A DNA stretch of 39,275 nt from Pyrolobus sp. (GTDB lineage Archaea; Thermoproteota; Thermoprotei_A; Sulfolobales; Pyrodictiaceae). Within the stretch, counting starts at the first letter, position 1. Every line of letters starts with the position of its first letter. The DNA is taken from positions 1 through 39,275 of the forward strand of contig WAOO01000127.1 of NCBI GenBank assembly GCA_015521195.1, written 5' to 3'. This document shows positions 27,096-35,492 of this stretch, in pieces. Both the position numbers and the translations under genes were made by a program. The notes below the pieces were generated by a model. The model worked only from the letters and a program-made list of their open reading frames with translations, searched no databases and was not told the origin of the DNA.

Positions 27096-30000
27096 GTGAA
27101 GGTGAGGCTGAAGCGTAGCACTTTGTATGCGTATCTGTTTGTTACGCTAGCAGTGCAGCTTATACTAGTGGCTTCGAGCGTAACGGGTAACGCTCAATCA
27201 TTGCCCTTATGCCCTTCGCCCTACCATCGCGTCGAAATAGGCGCACCTATCTACAAGGTGCTCTTCGACGGCTCTAAGTTATGGGTTGTGTACCCGGCGG
27301 GCGACAAGACGGATATAGCACTTTACACGCTTCAGGGTGGCTCGTTCATACAGAGGTGGGTGAGCAGCCTACCGGGCAAACCGCTGGCAATAGCCACCGA
27401 TGATAAGCTTAACCTGTTAGCGGTTGCAACCGATGCTAAGAAAGTAGCAGTCTTCGACATACACGGCAGGCCGGTCCTCTACCTGGAGAGGGGTGTACGC
27501 GGCAAGCCCCTCTACATCGACATAGTGAAGCTTAAAGACGAATACGACGTGATAGTGATAGAGGAGTTTGAGAACGGCTATTGGGTCTACGCTTACAGCC
27601 TCAACTATACGAGGAGACCCGCCGAGGCATGGTTCCCTGCGCCCCCAGCCCTGGGCCTTACAAAGTATAAGCTAGTTCCAGTTCTAATAGCGGGTAGTTA
27701 TGGCGCATTACCATCCTTTGCAGTAGTGTGGGTAAACACCACAACCTACAATTACACCGGCATCCTGGTGCAGGGAGACGAGGTCATAATAGACCTGTAC
27801 AACCTCACTATAGGCAGCACGGGTAGCCTCGAGTTTACCAAATGGTTCAGCTTTAAGGTGCAACCTGGCTACGAGATAAACGAGTCGCCATACACGATAC
27901 AGAGCATAGACTATGTAGATGTATACTACTCGCCGCTCCGCAAGAAGGTGTACGCCGCGCTAGGATTAACCATGGTGCAGAATTATAACTCGCAGCTGGG
28001 AGGTAAGCAGCTCCCAGGCACGCTCTACGCATTCATGCTGGTCGACTCCGAGACTAACACGAGCCTCGTAAGATACGTTGATGTGAACATTGGGACGCTA
28101 GACTTCTACCCCCTAGGCGGGAAAATGACAGCATTCGCAGCGACACGTGACAACTACATGCTCGCGGTAGGCTCCCAAGACTATAACATGCGTATCTTCA
28201 CCTATTCGATTACAGACGGCTACTACTACATACTATACTCCGTTAGCCTCGCTGGGCCCGTCTCAGCTCTCTCAATCTCGCCCTACGGCCAGCTCGTCAT
28301 AGCGGCATCCACGAACGGCCAGATGATCGCAGTGAACGGTCCAACAGGCTCGATATACTGGAGTCTACCTATAGGAGCATCTGCTACAACTGCCTCGATA
28401 TACTCGGGGTATGCCGCTGTAGGTACACAGGGCGGGACGGTACTAGCCTTCACAAATCCGAGGTTCAAACTATACTATCTGGGCATACGTGTAAACGCAA
28501 CCAGCATCGAAAACGAGACGTACGTGCTGAAGTCGAATACGACGATACGCATAGTCGGCGTGTACCAAGGATGCCTGGTAAACAAGACTTTCACGACAAC
28601 GTTGCAGAGACTAGCCTCCAGCGTCTACTTTGAACTCCTACCATCCACAAGCTACACCGTCACTATAGACAATGAGATACTCGGTATCGTGGTCTACAAT
28701 ATACTATTAACCTCGAATGTCGTGTACAATATACTGCCTAGCGACTTCCACATACCCTACTACCACCTCAAACTATGCCTAATAGACACTTGGAGGCATA
28801 AGCCGCCCGTATGGCAAGGCGCACAGATAAATGTGACCAGACTGGCGTCTCCAACGCCAAAAGCACAAGTGATAGCAAGCTGGGTTTACCCGCTAACACC
28901 CTCCGGGTGCCTAGACTTACTGCTGCCACGAGGCTACTACAAGCTCATGCTCGTATCGTGGAGGTACCACCCAGAGATAACGTTCAACAGAAGCCAGAAC
29001 ATCGTTAGACTCTGGAGCAACGTGACCCTCACCGGTTACGTGACACCCTACCTGGCAAAACAGGTCGTCATAAACGTCCAGACAGACTATGGCCTGCCGC
29101 TGAGCAACGCAAACGTAACCCTCTACGACCCATTCAGCGGCGTCCGGCTGAGCAGAATAAGCGGTGCTGGCAAAGTGGTCTTCACTTCGATACCCTACGG
29201 CAACTACACTGTAACCGTTACTTTCCCATACGCGTATCCCGCGAAGGCATTGCTCAATCTAGACTCCGATACAGCCTCGCTGACAGTCACGCTAAAACCC
29301 CGCAGTTACTACCTCGTCATAAACGTTGTAGACGCTGAGACCGGGGCACCCGTACAGCCCTTCACATTCACTCTCCTACGCCCCTTCGACGGCTACACGC
29401 TAACCGGTACGGTAACGAAGCACAACTATGTGGTGTTAAAGGTCGTATATGGCACATACACGTTGACTGTCTCGGCACCCGGCTATAAGAGCTACGAGTA
29501 CAAGTCGTTGGTCGTGGACCGCGACATGATGATAACGGCCAGACTGCCCCCCGTCTACTACCAGGTAGTCTTCCAGGTGAAGGATGCGGTTTATCAGCGT
29601 CCCCTTCCAGCGAGAATCATCGTCATCAACGAGGAAACGGGTAGGCGTTACAACCTTATGGCGCTACATGGCACTGCAACAGTCCAGCTCCGCAGAGGCA
29701 ACTATACCGTAATAGCAATCTCGCCATACGCCTACCCGAGGAAACTTAAGGTCGTCATAGCGTCGAGCACGGAGATAACGATACCGGTAACACCGAGAAA
29801 CTTTACGGTGACCGTAGTCCCTATAGATGCTCGTGCAGAGAAGCCGCTAGCCGCCCTAGGCTATAATGCGACAGGATACATATACTGCAAGGACACCGGA
29901 AACTGGACGTTAAGGTGGAACGGCTACGCCCTAGTAACGATGCTCCCATACTCGACGAGCTGCATACTACACGTAGGCTCGAGATGGTACATGCCTGCGA

Positions 30001-31433
30001 CTGTCAACCTAGGGGTTATAGCATCGAATAAAACAATAGACGTGGCCTTAACGCCAATAGAGTTTACGGTGACGCTAAGCGTCACAAGCATAGAAGGCGT
30101 GAAACTCGACTTTAACGCCACTTTCAGCGGAGGCCCGCTTAACCAGACGGTAAGTGTAAGCGGGTACGGCGCTGCAAGTGTGACGCTTAGGCCTGGCAGG
30201 TACCGGCTCATCATCTTCGCGAGATACTACATGCCGTTAAAGACGGTGATAGTAGTAAATAAGTCTCTAAAGCTCGCCTTCAGGCTGAAACCAAAACTAT
30301 ACACGGTATCAATACTGGTTCTCGACGCACAGACAGGCCGTCAGGTGAAGGGCGCGACGATACTGATAGCGAGGACCGTGCCCGTTCGCAGCCGCGAATA
30401 CACCCTGATAGCCGAGAATGGTTTCGCATCAGTGCCTCTACCCTGGGGCACCTACACGTTAACCGTTACAGCGCCGGGCTACCTCAAGAGCACCGAGACT
30501 ATACGAGTACCGCAAGAGAAGAGCGTCACTGTAACACTCGAACCCATCAAATACAAGGTAAAGGTCGAAGTTCGAGACTATTACGATGGAATGCTAGTAC
30601 CAGACGCGACGCTAACATTCTATGGAGTGAGAACAGGCATCGCGTTCCGAGTCATAGCGCCAAAGGGCACGGCAACAATAGAGCTAAGAGAAGACACATA
30701 CCGAGTCACGGTGGCAGCGCCATACTATCAGCCGTATTCGGCGACGCTCCGCATAACATCAAACCGTAAGCTAACCTTCAGGTTAAAACCGGTCAACTAC
30801 ACGCTAACAATCATAGTATATGATGGCATGACGCGCAAGCCCATACATGAACCATGGACCATCAAAGCGATTTCTCTCATCTACAAGCACTTCACAATAA
30901 CAGCCACCTTCAAGACGCCGACAGCCACAATAGAGCTGCCACGTGGAAAATACCGCATCGAGATTACAGCAAAACGCTACCAGCCCCAGACTATAAAGAC
31001 GTTGACGCTCTATGCGCCGGTATCAAAGAAGGTATTCCTTGCTAGAGAGACATACAGTGTAACATTCAAGGTGATAGATACGAGAGGGGCGCCGGTATCT
31101 AACGCAATTATAACTGCAAGGTGTCTGGATAATGGTCAAGTGTTGTTCACGGGCGTCACAGGTAAAGATGGCACTGCGACGGCGAACCTACCTTGGTGCC
31201 GTTACGAGGTGAGGATAGAGGCTGGAGGCTACTTCCCAAAGACGATATTCGTAACTATACAGAGCAATGGTCAAGTAATACCGGTTATAATAAAACCAAC
31301 GATGGCCAAGATAGTGCTAGACCTGCTTCCAGCAATAATCATCGCCGGTGCTGTGGTCGGTACTGGTGCCTGGGTCGGTATAAGGGTACGCAGGAAGCCG
31401 GCAGGTGCAGAATTGCTAGAAGAAGAGATATGA
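27096..31433 (+). CDS. Giant cell-surface protein: beta-propeller plus nine Ig/regulatory-like repeats, C-terminal anchor
   Basis: The 1445-residue product has an N-terminal signal peptide (about residues 10-34, LYAYLFVTLAVQLILVASS then VTGNAQS), a quinoprotein-like beta-propeller (about 45-460, with blades such as LNLLAVATDAKKVAVFDIHG and MLAVGSQDYNMRIFTYSI), a linking domain, then nine repeats that begin near residues 655, 736, 820, 902, 989, 1068, 1152, 1234 and 1319. Each repeat of about 80-85 residues reads roughly Y-x-V-x-V-x-D...G-x-P...G-x-Y-x-V-x-V-x-A-P-x-Y, as in carboxypeptidase-regulatory, transthyretin-like or PEGA domains. A C-terminal helix (LPAIIIAGAVVGTGAWVGI) and basic tail anchor it. 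Asn-x-Ser/Thr sites are common. It may be an S-layer-linked stalk or adhesin. The GTG 27096 is followed by an alternative GTG at 27102. A TATA-like GATTATAT lies about 40 nt upstream. Confidence 0.85.
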   Translation: MKVRLKRSTLYAYLFVTLAVQLILVASSVTGNAQSLPLCPSPYHRVEIGAPIYKVLFDGSKLWVVYPAGDKTDIALYTLQGGSFIQRWVSSLPGKPLAIATDDKLNLLAVATDAKKVAVFDIHGRPVLYLERGVRGKPLYIDIVKLKDEYDVIVIEEFENGYWVYAYSLNYTRRPAEAWFPAPPALGLTKYKLVPVLIAGSYGALPSFAVVWVNTTTYNYTGILVQGDEVIIDLYNLTIGSTGSLEFTKWFSFKVQPGYEINESPYTIQSIDYVDVYYSPLRKKVYAALGLTMVQNYNSQLGGKQLPGTLYAFMLVDSETNTSLVRYVDVNIGTLDFYPLGGKMTAFAATRDNYMLAVGSQDYNMRIFTYSITDGYYYILYSVSLAGPVSALSISPYGQLVIAASTNGQMIAVNGPTGSIYWSLPIGASATTASIYSGYAAVGTQGGTVLAFTNPRFKLYYLGIRVNATSIENETYVLKSNTTIRIVGVYQGCLVNKTFTTTLQRLASSVYFELLPSTSYTVTIDNEILGIVVYNILLTSNVVYNILPSDFHIPYYHLKLCLIDTWRHKPPVWQGAQINVTRLASPTPKAQVIASWVYPLTPSGCLDLLLPRGYYKLMLVSWRYHPEITFNRSQNIVRLWSNVTLTGYVTPYLAKQVVINVQTDYGLPLSNANVTLYDPFSGVRLSRISGAGKVVFTSIPYGNYTVTVTFPYAYPAKALLNLDSDTASLTVTLKPRSYYLVINVVDAETGAPVQPFTFTLLRPFDGYTLTGTVTKHNYVVLKVVYGTYTLTVSAPGYKSYEYKSLVVDRDMMITARLPPVYYQVVFQVKDAVYQRPLPARIIVINEETGRRYNLMALHGTATVQLRRGNYTVIAISPYAYPRKLKVVIASSTEITIPVTPRNFTVTVVPIDARAEKPLAALGYNATGYIYCKDTGNWTLRWNGYALVTMLPYSTSCILHVGSRWYMPATVNLGVIASNKTIDVALTPIEFTVTLSVTSIEGVKLDFNATFSGGPLNQTVSVSGYGAASVTLRPGRYRLIIFARYYMPLKTVIVVNKSLKLAFRLKPKLYTVSILVLDAQTGRQVKGATILIARTVPVRSREYTLIAENGFASVPLPWGTYTLTVTAPGYLKSTETIRVPQEKSVTVTLEPIKYKVKVEVRDYYDGMLVPDATLTFYGVRTGIAFRVIAPKGTATIELREDTYRVTVAAPYYQPYSATLRITSNRKLTFRLKPVNYTLTIIVYDGMTRKPIHEPWTIKAISLIYKHFTITATFKTPTATIELPRGKYRIEITAKRYQPQTIKTLTLYAPVSKKVFLARETYSVTFKVIDTRGAPVSNAIITARCLDNGQVLFTGVTGKDGTATANLPWCRYEVRIEAGGYFPKTIFVTIQSNGQVIPVIIKPTMAKIVLDLLPAIIIAGAVVGTGAWVGIRVRRKPAGAELLEEEI

Positions 31434-31465
31434 GTAGTAAAGAATCTCTTGTAGATTACCTAAAG

Positions 31466-31471
31466 TTTTTT
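31466..31471 (+). terminator. T-run terminator candidate
   Basis: Six consecutive T residues lie 33 nt after the stop of the giant surface-protein gene, in an otherwise AT-rich 107-nt spacer. Archaeal termination often uses such T tracts. The evidence is positional only. Confidence 0.3.
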
Positions 31472-31531
31472 GTACTTCCCGGTGTAAGCTTTCCTACAAT
31501 ACATCTCTTTTGAAACGGCCCATGCGTCACC

Positions 31532-31541
31532 ATAATATAAA
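31532..31541 (+). promoter_or_regulatory. TATA box of hsp20, touching its ATG
   Basis: AATATAAAT-like bases end at the first base of the annotated ATG of the small heat shock gene. A TATA box at this position would start transcription about 25 nt inside the coding region, so the true translation start may be the TTG at 31574, which has GGGGG 7 nt upstream. Confidence 0.4.
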
Positions 31542-31975
31542 TGCTCGGTGGTAAGATACACGGGGGCCGTGTATTGGCGCTGGATGAGCTACGCCGAGAG
31601 CTGGATAGGATACGCCGCCTGCTACAAGCCTATGGCTTCGTTCCGCCAGATGAGCCGCCATTCGACCCTCAGCAGGGGATACTCTACCCGCTCTACACGC
31701 TAGAGCCTTATGAGGATGCATACCGCATACTGATAGACTTGCCAGTTGCAAACTTAGATACCCTCAAGGTATACACTGAGGATGGGGAACTCATAGTCGA
31801 GGCTAGCCTAGAGAGGGAGATAGAACTTGGAACGCCGTGGAGCTATGAGCGTCGAATAATAGTTAGGAAGTATCGTAGGCGCATAGCACTACCCTCTGAT
31901 GCGGATGTAGGAAACATGAGGATACGGGTCTACCCAGATAGAAAAATGGTGGAGATAGTCATCCCTCGCCGCTAG
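31541..31975 (+). CDS. Small heat shock protein (Hsp20/alpha-crystallin)
   Basis: Small heat shock proteins hold unfolding proteins in large oligomers. The 144-residue product has a helical N-terminus rich in Leu and Arg (LDELRRELDRIRRLL), then an alpha-crystallin domain from about residue 50: YRILIDLPVANLDTLKVYTE, ELIVEASLE, and the late strand RRIALPSDADVGNMRIRVYP. The end, VEIVIPRR, contains an I-x-I motif used for oligomer contacts. The ATG at 31541 is the nominal start, but the TATA box placement and a GGGGG sequence favour TTG 31574 (133 residues). Its last 17 nt overlap the 3' end of the convergent surface-protein gene. Confidence 0.88.
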   Translation: MLGGKIHGGRVLALDELRRELDRIRRLLQAYGFVPPDEPPFDPQQGILYPLYTLEPYEDAYRILIDLPVANLDTLKVYTEDGELIVEASLEREIELGTPWSYERRIIVRKYRRRIALPSDADVGNMRIRVYPDRKMVEIVIPRR

Positions 31976-33146
31976 TCGCCTCCATGCCCTCCTCCCCGGT
32001 CTTCCTTCTCCTGCGTCTCCGCGTTCGGAGAACCGCATAAACTACAGCAGCTATACCCGCGTATACCAAGATTGGGGTAAGGTCGATGACCACAAGGACG
32101 TTGCTCGACTCCGCTATGGCTGGATGATCCACTCCAACGCATTTTGCTAAGGCGTATGCCCTTAGAGGCATTGTAGCTAACGGTATTAGAAGCTGAGGTG
32201 GCGTATACGCGGCGATTTTACCTCTAATAGCATGCGTCTCCATCGTCCCTAGCTTACCATTAACGATATACTCGGAACGCTTAGTATAGGAGCCTAACGT
32301 GGCTGTCATCTCTACTTTACATCTAGACGAGTTAGTCGTTAGTGTAAGGCTATAGTCGGCGTCGACAATTCCGCCGAAAAGAGTGAGGTATGGGTTGTGG
32401 ACAGTGAGTGCCAGTGTCAGATGTACGACAATCCTGCCTATGACGAACCTTACTCGCAGGCCATCAGTACTAACATTCACTGCTTCAGCGGTCAGCATGA
32501 ATGTATGGAATGTGTGTGGCTTAAAAGGCCCTAGGTTATAGCATAGTCTTCTTCCTCGGTTGACATATACTAGCTTCTTGTCTATCACCTTGCCGTCTAG
32601 AATCGCTGTTAAGATAACTCTGAATCCGCGCCCCCTAGGAGAGTATGGGGCTAGGCCCATGCATATCTCTGCAGTCTTCTCTGCAGGGTTGACGTGAAGG
32701 CTTAGAAGGGAGACTCTCACGCCAGGCACGATCACGTATATGGGCACGACTATTACGGGAATTGCACGTACACTTCCACCCTGGGCTTTCCGAGGGGCTA
32801 GTTCGATAAAGAGTCCATACTTGTAGTATCCAGGTCTATACGCGAATATGCCTAGCGTGAGGAATGTTGTATCGTCCCTACGCGTCACGTTCAATATCGT
32901 TACGTTGATGCCATCGCGGCTACCACTCAGCCATTTTACATACATCTTTGCAGGTTTTATGCCAATGACGCGTACGGTTACGCTTGCCGAGTAGCCCTGA
33001 GGCACATACGCCTCTATCTTTGACGGTGTGATTGCAAAGCCGGTAACCTGTGCCCTCACAGCCTGAGAGTAGGCAGTCGAGCCGGTTAAACTAAGAGAGA
33101 AGATGAGAAACAACGCTGTAAAAACGAGTATCGTGTGTTTCGCCAC
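31959..33146 (-). CDS. Membrane-anchored Ig-like surface protein, possible filament assembly partner
   Basis: The 395-residue product has a signal peptide (TILVFTALFLIFSLSLTGS), a beta-rich extracellular part and a C-terminal membrane helix (LTPILVYAGIAAVVYAVLR) followed by a run of arginines. The region after the signal (AITPSKIEAYVPQGYSASVT then VRVIGIKPAKMYVKW) looks like an Ig-type fold. Two or three further beta domains follow, with a few cysteines that may form disulfides. I do not recognise a named family. It starts with GTG at 33146 and has GGTGA 6 nt upstream. It lies 44 nt downstream of the filament-like gene on the same strand, so an anchoring or chaperone-like role for that protein is plausible, but this is inference. 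Confidence 0.6.
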   Translation of the reverse strand: MAKHTILVFTALFLIFSLSLTGSTAYSQAVRAQVTGFAITPSKIEAYVPQGYSASVTVRVIGIKPAKMYVKWLSGSRDGINVTILNVTRRDDTTFLTLGIFAYRPGYYKYGLFIELAPRKAQGGSVRAIPVIVVPIYVIVPGVRVSLLSLHVNPAEKTAEICMGLAPYSPRGRGFRVILTAILDGKVIDKKLVYVNRGRRLCYNLGPFKPHTFHTFMLTAEAVNVSTDGLRVRFVIGRIVVHLTLALTVHNPYLTLFGGIVDADYSLTLTTNSSRCKVEMTATLGSYTKRSEYIVNGKLGTMETHAIRGKIAAYTPPQLLIPLATMPLRAYALAKCVGVDHPAIAESSNVLVVIDLTPILVYAGIAAVVYAVLRTRRRRRRKTGEEGMEATSGEG

Positions 33147-33190
33147 CGTAAATCACCATGTTACGGTCTCCCCTTGAGCCAATCAGCTCT

Positions 33191-34360
33191 TTACGTCTGC
33201 TCCAGCTCTATGTAGACTGTCGCTGTGTACTTGCCTGCAGGGGCGCCGACGGGCAGTATTATGGCTGGCCAGGCGTGCAGGTATGGCTCCTCGCTGTTAG
33301 CGTAGAGTGGGCCTAGGGTAGCCGAGTACGGTATAGGCTTGACAGGTATGAGCGTTATTTCGAGCGTTGTCGAGCTGAGTGCAAGCTCTACCCTGTAGTA
33401 GGCGGTTTCGGTTACGCCGCCGGGATAGCCGACGGTGTAATTGAGTACCGTGTAGTCGGTCTGGTTGTAGTTGTAGAATTGTATTGCTGGTGTGTTGGCG
33501 AGGGCTGAGGTGCCGCCTGGCACGGCATAGTCGGCGGTGGATGCTAGGTCGGCCCTGGAGGGTGCAGTCGCGGCGGCGGTCGCGTTGCTGCTATCCACGT
33601 CGAAGTCGCAGGTCGGGTTGACTATGACAATCTCGTCTCCGCTGAGCTGGCCGGCTGCAAGGCTACCGTCCTTATCGGCTACGAGTATACAGAGGCTTGT
33701 AGAGTTGGCTACAGTGAAGGTGCCGGTCGAGGGGTTGTATAGCACCGTTATAGCCGGTATAGTGACCTTCTCCGCGTAAGTATAGTTGTACCACTGTGTC
33801 TCGTTATAGCTGGTGCCATAGAAGGTGTTTAGGAAGCCCTCCGGCAGGTCTATCCATGTCAACTGGGAGCCCGTATTGAGATACTGCTGGTATAGGTTGG
33901 TGGTGCCGAGGTCCATGGTTATCGTATAGTTCTGCACCTCGATTTGAACAGTGTTGGTCAGGTTTGTGGGGCTGGAGGAGCTGGTCACATTGAGATACAG
34001 CGAGACTATGGGTACCTCCATGCCGCTTGGATAGCTTGGAGGCAGGCTTATGCTATAGGTGTAGCTGGCGGTGAGGTTGACGTTCGTACCCGTCATGTTG
34101 AATATCATGTCGTCTGTCGCGTTAGCGTTAGCCCAGCTTGCAATACTGTTGTACGTTATCGTTGGAACGTTGGCCGGATTTACTGTAATCACTGATGCCG
34201 TGTCGATGGGCGTCGCAGCAATGTACCCTGTAACCGTGACGGTCACCGTACCCGTGCCGGTTGCAGTGGTCTGCGAGAAGACAGTTGTAATGCTGGCAAC
34301 CGCCGCGGCGATGGCAACGAGAACCACTACAGTGTATGCGATGTATACACGTCTCGTCAT
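33191..34360 (-). CDS. Secreted Thr/Asn-rich beta protein, cannula- or TasA-like filament subunit candidate
   Basis: The 389-residue product starts with TRRVYIAYTVVVLVAIAAAV, a positively charged signal with a long hydrophobic core, and then becomes rich in Thr, Ser, Asn and Tyr with many N-glycosylation sites. The mature N-terminus, about TTATGTGTVTVTVTGYIA then ATPIDTAS, resembles by eye the beginning of Pyrodictium cannula protein CanA (a GTA-type stretch followed by PID), and long beta strands follow. There is no C-terminal anchor. This fits a secreted filament or S-layer subunit of the TasA/camelysin/CanA type, but similarity is weak. The ATG has GGAGGG 10 nt upstream and a clear TATA box, which suggests strong expression. 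Confidence 0.5.
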   Translation of the reverse strand: MTRRVYIAYTVVVLVAIAAAVASITTVFSQTTATGTGTVTVTVTGYIAATPIDTASVITVNPANVPTITYNSIASWANANATDDMIFNMTGTNVNLTASYTYSISLPPSYPSGMEVPIVSLYLNVTSSSSPTNLTNTVQIEVQNYTITMDLGTTNLYQQYLNTGSQLTWIDLPEGFLNTFYGTSYNETQWYNYTYAEKVTIPAITVLYNPSTGTFTVANSTSLCILVADKDGSLAAGQLSGDEIVIVNPTCDFDVDSSNATAAATAPSRADLASTADYAVPGGTSALANTPAIQFYNYNQTDYTVLNYTVGYPGGVTETAYYRVELALSSTTLEITLIPVKPIPYSATLGPLYANSEEPYLHAWPAIILPVGAPAGKYTATVYIELEQT

Positions 34361-34370
34361 ACTATTTCAA

Positions 34371-34416
34371 CCCTCCAACTAGTACTACTACCGTACTATA
34401 GTCCCGGTATAAAATT
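34371..34416 (-). promoter_or_regulatory. Promoter and ribosome-binding site of filament-like gene
   Basis: On the minus strand AATTTTATACC (34416-34406) is a good TATA box, predicting transcription start near 34385, followed by GGAGGG (34376-34371) 10 nt before the ATG. This is one of the clearest promoter and leader layouts in the window. The rest of the spacer to 34615 holds only the promoter for the pilin-like gene and no other gene that I can see. Confidence 0.55.
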
Positions 34417-34615
34417 GCGCTCCGAACGTGCCATGTGCCCCTTACTATACTAGTCGAATGAAAGCAAGAGTAGCTGCTAGCAGCGATATTGTGCTATGCA
34501 GAATAGCTTGAGCTTGTGAGGAAAGGGTGTTCTATGGGGACGTATCTCGTTTGACGATGGTAATGATATACACTGGCTGTCGCGGGTTTAGGGTCTCTGG
34601 GGAAGGTGAAAGGTT

Positions 34616-35233
34616 TTGGAGGGGCGCGTCAGGACTGTTTCGATGCTGATAGCCCTCATGGCGATTGTGGTAGTTGCAATCGTCCTGGGAGTCATGTTTG
34701 CAGGCTATGCGTTCAGCATATTCAGCGCATACCATTCAGATAGGCTGCAGATACGCGAAGCGCGCTACTACTACTTCACAGAGAAACCAAACATAATCTA
34801 CAATAAGTGTGTGAAACCCCCATGTGGGATTGTAGTCGTCTACCTATATTCGAGTGGACTCGTCCGCATATCGCTCATCAAATACTGGAATTACACCTGG
34901 AAGCCCGAGATGTGCCTATGGCAGACTACGCGTAGAGGCTACCTCGACCCAGGCTACAATATAATAGTGCTCACGAATCCGTCCCTAGCTACCAGCTACA
35001 TACCAGCGTGTAGGATAGTATCGCCCTCTGGCAACCCGACGGCCTACAAATGGTTCTATGATATTGTACTCTCGGACGGAGACGCAACCTCCCTGACTCC
35101 AACAGAGTTATATATACTGAAAGAGTATGCAGACCTGACGGTCAACGCGATATTCTCTCCGACGAGTTTAAAGATTATCACGGCTAACGCAGGCGAATAT
35201 GTTGTGCCCGTGGTCCCGCGAAGAGTAAGCTAA
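34616..35233 (+). CDS. Pilin-like or single-pass surface protein, 205 aa
   Basis: The product begins with a short basic stretch (MEGRVRTVS) and one hydrophobic helix (LIALMAIVVVAIVLGVMFAG), then a beta-rich domain of about 170 residues with four cysteines. The N-terminal helix is of the kind found in archaeal type IV pilins and archaellins, though the segment GR-VRTVS is not a textbook class III signal peptide. It may equally be a simple N-anchored protein. The TTG start at 34616 has AAGGTGA 8 nt upstream; an ATG at 34643 would cut into the basic segment. It is transcribed away from the filament-like gene. A TATA-like ATGATATAC lies about 50 nt upstream. Confidence 0.5.
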   Translation: MEGRVRTVSMLIALMAIVVVAIVLGVMFAGYAFSIFSAYHSDRLQIREARYYYFTEKPNIIYNKCVKPPCGIVVVYLYSSGLVRISLIKYWNYTWKPEMCLWQTTRRGYLDPGYNIIVLTNPSLATSYIPACRIVSPSGNPTAYKWFYDIVLSDGDATSLTPTELYILKEYADLTVNAIFSPTSLKIITANAGEYVVPVVPRRVS

Positions 35234-35315
35234 CGCGCTTAGAGCAGGCATAATCAAAAAGCAATTATTTTAAACCCTTGGATGGAACCTTCTTGACGGA
35301 TGCCGCGCGGGTGGT

Positions 35316-35391
35316 GCCGGGGTAGCTCAGCTGGTAGAGCGCCGGGCTGTTAACCCGGTGGTCGGTGGTTCGAATCCACCCCCCGGCGCCA
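35316..35391 (+). tRNA. tRNA-Asn(GTT)
   Basis: Acceptor GCCGGGG pairs with CCCCGGC, the D arm is GCTC/GAGC, the anticodon stem is CCGGG/CCCGG with loop CTGTTAA (anticodon GTT), and the T arm is GGTGG/CCACC with TTCGAAT. Discriminator G and CCA are encoded. There is no intron. A TATA-like ATTTTAAACC lies about 40 nt upstream (35267-35276). Confidence 0.97.
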
Positions 35392-35423
35392 CCTCCCTCA
35401 CTTACGATTACAATACAGGGTTA

Positions 35424-35438
35424 GGGGCTTCTCGCCCC
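35424..35438. terminator. GC hairpin between tRNA-Asn and AOR gene
   Basis: GGGGC and GCCCC form a 5-bp stem with the loop TTCTC. It lies 33 nt after the tRNA and 55 nt beyond the 3' end of the convergent AOR-family gene. It could help end either transcript or be a chance structure. Nothing else is seen in 35392-35492. Confidence 0.3.
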
Positions 35439-35492
35439 GAGCACTGGAGTCGTTGGGGGGGACAGTGCGGGTATGCGGGCTTAGACGCAGTC

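Noticed and set aside
34440-34500. A 17-codon open frame starting at an ATG in the spacer between the filament-like and pilin-like genes.
   Set aside because: It is too short, has no ribosome-binding sequence and resembles nothing I recognise.
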